DNA of 64,000 nucleotides from Rhyacophila brunnea (Eukaryota > Arthropoda > Insecta > Trichoptera > Rhyacophilidae): assembly GCA_022495005.1 (NCBI GenBank), contig JAGYXB010000277.1, positions 1 through 64,000 of the forward strand, read 5' to 3'. Both the position numbers and the translations under genes were made by a program. The notes beneath the pieces are model-generated. The model searched no databases, was not told the DNA's origin, and worked only from the letters and a program-made list of their open reading frames with translations. This document shows, piece by piece, positions 46,801 to 58,800 of the stretch. Numbering within the stretch: position 1 is the stretch's first letter; each line of letters starts with the position of its first letter.

Positions 46801-49800
46801 CACCGATTGGAATACGAGACTACACATTTGGAAACCGCTATGTGTTATCGAATATAATAAATATATGAAAGGGGTTGACCGTGCGGATCAGTATCTCTCT
46901 TACTACTCGATCATACGAAGAACAAAAAAATGGACAAAGAGAGTTGTCATGTATTTGTTAAATTGTGCTTTTTTCAATTCTTTTAAAGTTTATAAAGTAT
47001 TAAATCCGACCAAAAGGCTAACTTACAAACAGTTTTTGCATAGTATAAGCAAATTTTGGATAGCCGACCATATCGTTGAAACCGACGCAATTTTGGAAGA
47101 AGCAGGGCCATCTACATCACGATTACCAAGAAGAGTGGGTAAAAGTGATCATCCTGGTAGGTTATCACTCGATATGAAGAAGCATCGAATGATAAAAATT
47201 GTTACAGATGGTAAAAAAAAATACCCACAAAGACAGTGTCGAGTGTGTTCGGTGCACAAAAAGAAAAGTTTGACTAGTTATATGTGTACATTTTGTGACG
47301 TCCCCCTACACAGGGGTGAGTGTTTTCATAAATATCATACTTTATCCAAATATTAGAATAATAATTTTTGTGCGGGAATTTATTTATAGTGAATGGAATA
47401 TTTTTTACGAAACCTTCCTGTAAATATGTGATTAGCACCATGTACTTATGTTATTTTAAACAATTTGTTCTAAAAAGAAACACAGCACTGAGGAGCAATA
47501 TATGGTGAGTGTGAATTCCAAATTTCATTTAAAAATAACTGATAGTTTGGAAGATAGAGCGATTTTTGTAAAATTCGATTTTATTTCAATTGCCGCTGGT
47601 TTTCGCCCGCTGCGTGTACCTGTGAATTTGTATTGAGGCCCGCGCAAAATGTGTTAATATAAGTATTTTGAAAAATAAATTTTATAGTATTTTTGTAAAA
47701 TGTCACCATAAATACTTATAGCACTAAGAAGTATACTAAACACATTAAAATCACTAAAAACTTTCTTGTGTATGGAAAATTTCGAAGCACGGTTCAAAAC
47801 ACAGAGCAATGTCGCACTGCTTGCACAAATACCTAGTTTCTTTCCGTCTTTTCTGATTTTTTGTATTGGCACATACATAACATCTTCTTGCCGCATTAAT
47901 TTTATTGTTAGTAGGTGGTATTTTACCCAAAAAATGTCTTTCTGTTAGCCTAGAGGGTAAGGGTGCTTTTCGCTTCAAAAGAGTTTTTGGTTCTAACTTA
48001 TGTTTTTCGATCAGTTGTCCGATGACTTTCAATTGAAATTCACCCAGCGGTTGTTTTTTTCCAGTTTTTTGTTGGAACAATACATGGGCATTCAGCAGAG
48101 ATAAATCTATCAAATGGAAAAAAAGTTTTTTGTACCATTTGACAGTTTTTCTTGTCGAATTTACAGAAGAAATTATCATATCACTACGATCCACAGCACC
48201 CATGTTTTTATTGTAATCAACAATGCATTCCGGCTTGGAAATCGGAATTTTAGTCTTATAGTCTACTTTTCCAGTAGGTTTGAAAGTATTGTTGTGAATT
48301 GTGGACAACATTGTAACATCCTTTTTATCCTTCCACGCCAAAGCCATAATTTCGTCAGTATGGAATGTATCGGTTTCCCCTTTTTTCAATTTCTTAGTAA
48401 ATTTGGGCATCCCAATTCTGTTTCTCCTTACGGTTCCACAGGCATTCGTCCGGTGATCATAAAGATACTTGAATAACGTTGGGCTGCTGTACCAGTTGTC
48501 AATGTACAATGTATGCCCTAGTTCCAAGTATGGTCCAAGCATCGTTACCACCACGTTGCCCGATATACCGATGTAATTATTTTTCTCAATTTCAGTTTGT
48601 TTTCCGGTATAAATGATTACATCTAAGACAAAACCAGTTTTGCAATCAGCCATTACAAAATTTTTTATTCCGAAACGACTAGCCTTCGTCCTGATGAATT
48701 GGCGGAATAAAGTCTGCCTTTGAAAAGGAGAAGACTCTCATCAATACATATGTTCTGATATGGACACATGTACTGCTTGAAAGAAATTTTCAGTTCCTTC
48801 AGGACCTGTCTAATTTTATATAGTCGATCTCCGGGAACCTGCGTTTCATTGTCACAAAAATGCAACATTCGATGCATCAGTTCGAAACGATTCCTGGACA
48901 TGGTTTCGGAATAACATGGTGAAAATAACAATCTGTGGATAGACCAGTGTTCAGATATTTTATTCCGTGAATTCCTTGACATTAGCATACACAGCCCCAA
49001 AAATGTGTACATATCATCAATTGTGCAGTCTACCCATCGCCGTAGACGATCACTCAAAACTGTGATATTTTTTGTGGCAAATACAAATTGTCTGTTGGTC
49101 TCTCGGACTAACATTTCAACAAAAGAAATATCGATGAAACATTTGAAATAGTCCATTTCGAGTGCATCCGAAGTCAAATTATCAGCTTTGCATCCCGAAA
49201 CGTTAGCATCGAAGGAAAATGCGCGTGGCTCAAACATATCCGATTTCCACTCAAATGTCGGTCTTTCAGTGGATTCCGGTGTGATAATTTCACTTTCATC
49301 GACTTCCAAAGTTTCCTCAAGTTCGACATCCGAATCATCACTTCCATCGTCTTCAGATTCAACTGTTTCGATAAGGTTATCGATTTCACCAACTTCGTCG
49401 ATCTCATCCATTTTGAATAATAAAATTTGTAAAACTAAACTCGTAAATAAAACACTTTGTATACGCAAATCGAATCCGAAATACAAATAAAAAATAGTCA
49501 CAACACTTAGTCCTTTGTCAATTTCTATCTAAAACATTGAAAATCTTTCTTTTCATTCAAGTTTAGTAGGTAAAATCTAAAACAAAACTCGTAAATATAA
49601 CACTTTTTTATATGCAAATTGTATATGAAATATAAATAAAAACACTTGGTCACTCAATAGAAATTAAATTTCAATGTAAAAATATTGAAAACATTCCAAT
49701 TATAACGCAAATCTGAATAAGAAAGCATTCCGAATTAGCATCCCGACTAAATGATATTCCGGCGACAACTGACTCATCACTATCGAATCATACCAACTGC

Positions 49801-52800
49801 CTATTGTACAAGATATCCCAGTGTGCAGGGGAATTTTGAGCTAACCCTGATTTGGCCTCTCGGGAAATTCCCTTATTCTCGCGATGTATGCGCCGTACAA
49901 ATGTTTTTTGCTTGCAAGGTCTGATCAGAAATGTAGTTACACGTTTTAAAATTAAATAAATAAATATTTGACTCATACAAGCGTGTAGAACGGCTCGGCG
50001 TATATCGTACGGTACGGGCGCCTGAATAGCCGCCGTGTATGACGTAAACGTTACGTTACGGGCAGCTATCAGGTTAAAATCACATGAGAATAATATAAGT
50101 TAAAAACATACCTGGACCAAACTCCTGATAACGCACAGAGCGTCGTGAATGGACCTCTTCGCTTCATCAATGGCCATCTTGGTGCCTCCTCGGATCAAGA
50201 TGGTCACAGCCCGGCTGTTCTTGCAGTCCTCGATCACTGTCATCGAATCATTGGTGGTTCCGAAGTTTAGCTCTCTAACCAAGCCGGCCTGTCCCAGTTT
50301 GGCTTCTGAGAGTTCTTCAAAACGGGGCACGATCCTGCCACCCGTTGCGATGGCGACCAGTTCCATCTCAGGACCTCCCACCCAGCGGATAGCTGGCAGA
50401 CCTTCAGTCAAGAGGAGGTGATTCGCCTCATCGTCAAAACCCCACTGGCAAAGAGCCAATGTGGCACCGGCGTCCTAGAAAAGACATGAATAATAATTAC
50501 AAAATTATTCTGCAACTATGAGTCATGGCTGCGATTTCATAGCGCTGTCTGCAGTGATAAAGCGGGGGTCGCGGTCATAGATATATATTATAATATATGA
50601 GGCGTCTAATTACAAAAAGCGACAAGTCCACAATTCAATATTTTCGGGAAACAACGTTTTTATGTTTCTAGCTTCAATTATTTGTTTTAACGTGAGATTT
50701 TTTTTCTGTTGTATTCTATGTCGAAATTAGAACCAAATGGCAATTTGTTTCAGCCGATAAACTCTTAAATGTAATAAATATAGGCAAAATAAAATTGGAC
50801 TTAGTGCTAATTGTACTTCACTTTTTAATTTATCCCGCATAAGGCACATATTTCCGTGGCACTGTCATAAGTTTACCAGATGCTACAGCATGGGAGACGT
50901 TCGAACGTTCCCTTATTGGTTGACTTTAACACGCGCGAAATCAACCAAGCTTTAAATAATATGAAAAACGGACTTGGCGCTTTTTGTAATAAATCGAGAA
51001 TTAAAATATTTTTTTTCGTAGGGTTATGTTGCGTCGCGTTTTGGAATTTATAAATCAATACATATTGTGTAAAATTATACAAAGAATACGTGCGTATTTT
51101 TTTCTCGATTTTGACCAAATGTGGACTTGATCGCTTTTTGGAATTAGACGCCTCATATATACGAAACAAATATAAAAGTGTGGAGGGATCTTCAAGTTTG
51201 TTAAAATATTGCCACATTGTAGGGTCCAAAACCTTGAAAAAAATAAAAAAATTCAGTTAAAAATATGGCGGGTAAATTACCATTTTTCCCCCTCACTGTA
51301 TTTAATTTTAATAGCAAGCACATACCAACATATAAAAGGTGGTAAATATAGTTGAAATAAACATTTAATTTATGTTTTTTTAACAGTTATATTTTTCCGG
51401 TTGGTATTCTTCCAAATTCCAAACACACCATGACTGGAATATTATAAACTTAGTTCCATGGTTGGTGCTCATAATGCCTAGTAAATTTCCATTTTCATTC
51501 CTAACATTCATTGAAAAAAAAACCCATGCACTTTATTAATTACAGCACATAATAAAACAATCAATATTGCTCTGTGCTCACCTTGACTTGTTTGACCATC
51601 TCCCTGAACTTGTCGTGTTCATACTGGCGTAGGGCTTTGTAGTCTTCGGCGGAGCTCACTGTCAACTTATGCTTGGTTTTGGGCTTTGGTGGTTCAAACG
51701 GGCAGGTCAGGATAGCGATCTTTGCATTCTGTCAAATCGAAAAAAACAAAACATTAACAAAACACGCTTATATTAAAAAAGAGCACAATGTGAATATTGC
51801 ATGTATTGAGAAAAAATTCTAACCACTAAGTATGCCATTTAGACCTGACCTTTCTATTCTGTTGGCAGATGTCATTACACACGGATAAAAATAATTATAA
51901 TAAATTAATTCGACATGGTCGTAAAGCTTCCAAAGATAGTACATATTATATAGTGGGCCTCAACAACAAATCCATACTGCAGACAAACCCGATGTGCATG
52001 TACAGTAAAACCTCGTTAATACAAATTCCATGGGACCGAAAATCGAAAAAAAAATCGAAATATGAAATGTATAGGCGAAAAATAATTTTTTTTTTTCGAT
52101 ATTCATTAATTTTGTTTCCGATCATAGATGTGCCTACCAAATTTCCAATACAATTCTTTCAAATTAAAATCTGTGCAAATAGCATGTGTCATTGATCCAT
52201 AAATTGAGCTAGAATTATATAAAAATACAAAATATTTTTTATTTTTCCAATTTGTCAACACAATTAATTGTTTGGCATTGGTCCTCTAGTAAAACTATGT
52301 TTTTGATGTTTTAAGTAAAGTCTGTCACAATTTTCAATGACTGGCTCATGATTATAGTGTACTTTATTACGATTTATTAAATATTTTTATATGCCAGGAC
52401 TCTGAAATCATTTCGAATTAAAGGAATGGTTTTATATGAAAATAATGTTCAAGGGATCACGAAAATTTCAAATTAGCGCGAATTTAGAATTATCAGTGTT
52501 CTTACTAACGAGGTTTTACTGTAGCATGTGGGGATTAAGCTTTGTTTGTGGAAGTACAGACAAATGAAAACTACTAAGCAATCGAGACCCGTGTGCCTTT
52601 CTTCAAGGTCACTGGCATGGATTTATGGTCTACTGGTGCATCACAAATGAGAACTAGAGTACGATAATTATAAGTTGAAGTGTCATGGCCGCCGTCATGT
52701 CGCTGCAATATATTATGAAAGGATTGTCAGTATTGTAGTTATCGAAACAGCCACACTTCACATTAAACTTACCGCAGTCTACTTCTAACAGTGTGATTTT

Positions 52801-55800
52801 GTGTCAGTGGCATCATCAAATGAATGAAGTGAACGATGACATATAATGATTCGGTATTGGTTTGTATACCAAAATACGTAAATGCTTCGGCAATAATTAA
52901 TAAAATGGGAAAAAAATCTTCAGAACAGGTAAGCAATTATTATTTCTATCTCAACATCATGAGATAAATTAAACAAATCAAGTCAACTAACCTTGTGTAT
53001 TTTGGGCATTTGCGGATGGCTCATGGTCTTGTCCAGGACGACTCCACGAACGAGCATAGAGTCCTCCAGCTTCCCGCCCACTTTGCCTTCCACCTTCATC
53101 AGTTCAAAGTTCACATCGCGTTTCTCCAAATCGGCAACAGCTAAGACGGCCTGAAAAGAAACAATTTTGAATAAAATTTGTCTTAAACATAGCTACACGC
53201 CATAAGACTAGACATGTATGCGATACATGGAAATGTGATTATTACAACATTCCATAGTACTACATACTTTCATAAAAATGATATTTTTAATGACGATTTA
53301 TAAATATGGTTATATGTACCATATCACAGAAACTGAACTAAGAACAACCAAGACATTATAGTGCTTTTTTGAGGTGTGTTGATAGTGTATGGCCTGCGAC
53401 ATTACTGCGGTTACAGTTCAATATTGGAGTTATGAAACATTGGTAACGCACCTGCACAGCGATCTCAGCCATCTGCCTGTGACAGCTGCTGATGATCTTA
53501 CTGGCCAGAGTGGTCATGGCGGTCCTGATGAGAGGCTCGGGGTTGGCGCGGTCAACGGGGAAGGGCTCAGCGATCGTGTCCAGATGAGCCACGGCCAATC
53601 GGGCGGCCTCTTCGTAGCCATCGGCGATCCTCGTTGGATGGATGCCGCGGTTTATTAGGTCTGCCGCTTGCTCCAACAGGGCACCTGAGGTTTACATAGG
53701 AGGAAAATTAATATTTATACTATACAAAATAAATGTCACACTGCAGCTAAAAACCGTACATATTGGTACTTCTGAATTTTATTTGTTTTATTGTTGCAAA
53801 TGTGTTTCAAATTTATTATTGTATTTTCTTTAACTTTCCAACATCTTAACGTATAGGAAGCGATCCAAAATTGGTCAGATGGCACATTGAGTGGTCACGG
53901 AACATTTTCAAACAACAAAATTTTGAGATAGTAAATAGCATACGATAACATTACAAAGACATCTTTGGAAGTTTTTGCAACGAGAATAAACCTGGATTCT
54001 GGTCAGAAAATTTTAATGTTGTGGGAAAATTGCTAGGATAGAAAAAACTTTGGTGAAACCAAAACTTCTAACCCAATTTATGTCATGGGTCAAAAAGGTT
54101 ATGAAAACCTGATGTAAACTGTGCTATATTAAACTATCAAATGTGTGTTAGAAATTTATGACAATCGCTCTTTGATAAAAATGATGAACAAAAGGATCTT
54201 ACCAGCTAACACGACAACACCCGTGGTTCCGTCGCCGATCTCATCATCCTGGCTCTGAGAGAGCTGAGCGAGGAGTTTGGCGATCTCATGTCCCGCATCC
54301 ATCAACTTCAAGATGGTGGCTCCGTCATTGGTGACTGTGACGTCCCCGTCAGGCGACACCAACAGTTTGTCCAGGCCGCGGGGGCCAAGTGACGTCCGCA
54401 GCATGGAGGCGATCTGACACGCCGCATTTATGTGCGACTGGAAAGAAGATATCATTCAGTTGAAAATGTTGTAACCAAGAAGATTGGTAAATATGCAGTA
54501 CTCTGTATAAACAAAGAAATACTAATCTATACTATAATTTGAAGAATATATTTGGATGTTTGTTTGTACCGTCCTTCGGTTTTTCTTTATGCAAATCCAC
54601 ATGCAGTCGGATTTCGACAAAATTTGGAAAGTAGACGGAGGCCGACGAGCCGGAGTGTGTGGTTAGGGTCTCCGTCTCGAATTAGTTGCATCCCGGGGAC
54701 AGTTTTATGGTTTTTGCAGAAAAAGTTAATGCTGCAACCCCCATTTTGTATTGAAAATATCGCTAGAATGTGTACATTTAAAAAATATTGGTGTTTATTT
54801 CAGCTCGATCGGAGGTCAAATGGCAAAAGTTAGATGCAAATAATTGTGTTATTAGAATCGCTAATCGGTAGGGAGCCAACCGAGCCGGCGCAGCGCAGGC
54901 GACGCAGTGCTGCCACATTAAATTGGAATGCTTCACTCACGGACAATCGTATGTAGCGGCATCAAGAGTTGGGAGTAGTAAAAATCTATATATTTTGGCA
55001 CCAAATGGAAAAGCCACAAATATTTTATATTGAAAAGCCCTGGAATGATGCGATTGGATATTTATATTATGGATGGATATTTATATTATGTAGAAAAGCC
55101 TTAAAATAATAAATCGAATATGTACTACTTTTTAAGATATTTAAATGCAATAAATGTACAAAAATATCGTCACCGTTCAGGCAAAAGTCACCAACCCTGA
55201 AAATGGCAGTTTTGAGTTGAGTATGTCACCCGATGTTCTTTAAGATGCAAAACTCACCACGGTACATTAGTTAGTAAAATTTTGCTTAAATCCGAATTAT
55301 TTGTTTTTCACTAAATGACTTTCGATAAAATCTTAACAAGCAAAAGTCATCATAGGTGAATAGACATTATTTACTATATAAAAAAAAAATCCTTCGTTAT
55401 AAATATACAAGCAAAAGTCACTATACTATGGATGGTGAGTTTTACTGATCCTTCTTTTGGCTAACATTGTTCAGATTATTAACAAGCAAAAGTCACCAAA
55501 CCATAATTGAGCTACCTTGCCTCCTTCAAAACCTTCCAGATGTTTTAATTAGCATCAAAAAGTAAAATTACCTTAAAGAAATTATTAAGAAGACATGAGA
55601 AAATAATTTAATGTAGATAAAACGTTAAAAACATTAAAATCTGATTTTTCCTGCATTTTCAAACTTTCAAATTGCGATATCTCAAAACTATGTTTTTAGG
55701 GTTGGTGACTTTTGCCTGAACGGTGACGATATACTATATGTTAAAAATAAAAATTATATTTTAACCCTTAGAATGCTACGCAACGATATATCGTTGTTTT

Positions 55801-58800
55801 TGATATTGGCTACAACGATCGTCGTTTTGCATTTGATGCCTGAAATGTTAAGTTAATTTTGGAACATACTACTGCTTCAGCGGTATGAAACATTTTTGAT
55901 ATATTTAGTTTTATTGTTGTGTAATATATGTTTTGTGACTGGGTAGGGTTAGAACTTATAACGATTGTATTTTTTTTCATCGCATCAGCATTTTTATAAT
56001 AAAAGCATTAATTTCAAATACAATTAACAGTTTACAATATAAACAAATTTCGTTTTTTATTTGTTTACAGTCAAATTCCGGGTGGAATGACAATTTTTTA
56101 TTTAATACTATACATTTGAAACAGTGGGAAAAGTATTTTAGAACAGTGTTTCCCTAAAAATACTAAAGATTATACTAACTTAATTAATACTTACTTACTT
56201 ATTTCTAATTTACTAAAGTAAAATACACGGATCGTGACTCCCTGAAGGGACCGTTGATTTTCTATTAAATTAAAGTGGATTTATACTACTTCTATAAAAA
56301 CAATTTCATTTATAAAAAAAATAATGAAATAAAAATCATTTGCAATATTTTAAATGTTCCAATAAGCAAACACCATGAAGACCTTTTTCACAACTCAAGC
56401 ATATTGTACGCGATCTTTTAACGGGGCCACCATTTTTCCTACTGCAAACAATGCAAACTTTTTCTTTTCGGCCGGGTAATTTCCTAATTCCACTATTTTG
56501 TATTATCCCTCGTGGGATTGTTTCCAATAGCTGTTAAAAATAAATACTCGATAGTTCGTTTCGCTCGCACACGTGGTCGTCAGTATGATAGAGCGAGAAA
56601 GAGAATTTCAATTAATTTTAAAGGCAGACGAAGTGGGGGATATCTAATAGCCTCATTATCTATTCAAAACGATAAACTAATTACAAAACGTGTTTTCATA
56701 ATATTCCGATTTCGCAGAATCAATTAGAGTGGTAAGGTGTCTAAAAATAATACAATACTTTAATTTATCGACAATTATTGGTAGCAATCTTCGACCGGAT
56801 TTTGCACAACATCGTAGCAGCCAAAGGGTTAAATTCAATCCTTTGCACTCCACGTATATTTAGAATTTTTATTTTCAAATATTAAACCATTCCACGCCGG
56901 GTGATACTGCTAGTGTGTATATAAATAAAACTAATCTTTCATCAAATTTAATCATCTAAATCAGATAAATACAGTAAACACTAAGGATCAGGAATTATTC
57001 AGATTATCCATGTTTGAAATGAATCAGGTTTCAATTATAGGTTACAAAAACTATCGGTGGTGTTTAGGTACATGTAGTTGAAAAACTATGCCAATGTATG
57101 TTGTCATAGACCCTTTCGGCATAATTATTATGTATGCAGTATATGCCAGCGTGTGTACACTGTGAGGTACAAGACTACAAAACAGGTTTTTTGACACATA
57201 TCGCAGGTGGAGAAGTACAAGTGTTTATTTTTGACGAAACAAAAGTAACAATGAGGCACCTTATAATATGTCATTATTGGGTTTGTTTTGTCAAGGACGA
57301 ACACTTAGAGAACCTTGTAATATTAGGCTTGCGATATACGACAGATCATCATAGCATTTAAATTTAACTTTAGCAGGCTGGATTTTTTTCTAGATGACTT
57401 TCGTGATACAAAAAAAAAAACCTGAACTATAGAAGACTTTCTTGTTGGGACTATTAATGCTCAGCGCCCATTACGCTGTCTCGTGATTGCGTTTATGTGT
57501 ATTTATTAATGCTCTTCTATTTCTTCTGACCAGCTTCCACATAGCCTACGGCGGAAGAGTCAACAGAGAAGTGGGGGTCGAATGCTGCTTTAGGCAGGCA
57601 CTCGAGCTAATCATTTAAAATACTGGTAATATATTTATAAACAATTTTAGAAAGTACCTATTCTATATTTTATTCATAGTTATAAGATGGGTGGATTCAA
57701 GTCATACTTTCAGATAGGAAATAATGCAACCACACTATATGCAACTACATGCACATACCCGGCAGCTAAGTCATAACACTTTCTAAGAGTTTTTATTATA
57801 TTGACGGAACATGGCACTAGCTGAGTGACAGCTGAGATTAATAAATATAATTCAGATAGACTATACCCAATGCACTACATTTTGAAGCAGGGTTTAAATG
57901 TATGAGTGTCCTACGAAGATGAAACACATTATAGACAACACAGAATAGTGTGTGTTGCAACCTCTAAATACACCAATATTGAATGAGCGTCAGTTCATAA
58001 ACCGAGAGCAGTTGTCACAACGAAGGACAAGCTTAGAATGACATATTCTTGACACGTGTTTAAGTTTATTCCATATTCTTCCACACTCGAGATCGGTTGC
58101 CTGTTACTCCACACCCGTTAGGTATTTTAGTTCCCATTAATTCTGTGTTCCCTGTGAGTGACGTTAATGACTAGCCGGTTGAGGTGACTAACAGAGACTC
58201 CTACAGAAACGTACAAATTGTCAAACTAAACGATCTCTCGATTAAGAATTGATAGACACAACTCAATTATAATATATATATTATTATACAATTAATGAAT
58301 AAAATACTGATTTTAGGATAGGTCTACTCATATAGTTAAACTGAAGGTTTCACACATAGTTCTGCTGGAAAGGTCTTGAAAGTTTTTTTTATTATTTCAT
58401 TTGATTGAGAAAATTATGAATTCAAATCATCAAATCTACAATGAACTTTTTAAAACTTTGTGCATTGATCAAATAGGTATACTACTAGTTTGAGAATGTT
58501 CAAAAGAAACCTGAATCATGTGACTCATTTTGGGCATAACAATACCAACCTATTTTATTTTGAATGATATGTATTGAAATAATTCAACTGTTTCATTGAA
58601 ACTAGTGGAAAGTATTATTTACACACATATCTTCACATTCCTGAGGATTTCGGCTGCCTCCATTTCAATTTAAAGTCATGGTTTAAAATTTTGGTAAAGG
58701 ATGTCACTCCCACACATAAAAGAACTATCTAGAAGTCTAGATATATTCTGACAGCTGAATAATAAATAAATCGATCAACGTATGAGAACATTTTCAACTT

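Larger units (their letters stand above)
44850..47653 (+). mobile_element. piggyBac-like element 2 (inner), 2.8 kb
   Basis: TTAA at 44846-44849 and 47654-47657. The termini CACATCTTGAGCGGG and, in reverse, CACATTTTGCGCGGG match at 13 of 15. Three copies of GGTATTTCTACCC or its inverse lie within 120 bases of the left end. It carries a nearly intact transposase gene at 45642-47356. Confidence 0.9.
44599..50073 (-). mobile_element. piggyBac-like element 3 (outer), interrupted by element 2
   Basis: TTAA at 44595-44598 and 50074-50077. The ends are CCTTTTAACAGCCC and, in reverse, CCTGATAGCTGCCC (10 of 14 match). Removing the inner element leaves 2.67 kb, a normal piggyBac length. The right end lies 34 bases from the CCT5 exon 6 donor. 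The left end call is less sure, as the TIR is imperfect. Confidence 0.65.
42779..50111 (-). other. 7.3-kb CCT5 intron 6
   Basis: Consists mainly of a hAT element (42916-43884) and nested piggyBacs (44599-50073). The stretch 43893-44594 shows nothing I can name. Confidence 0.8.
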
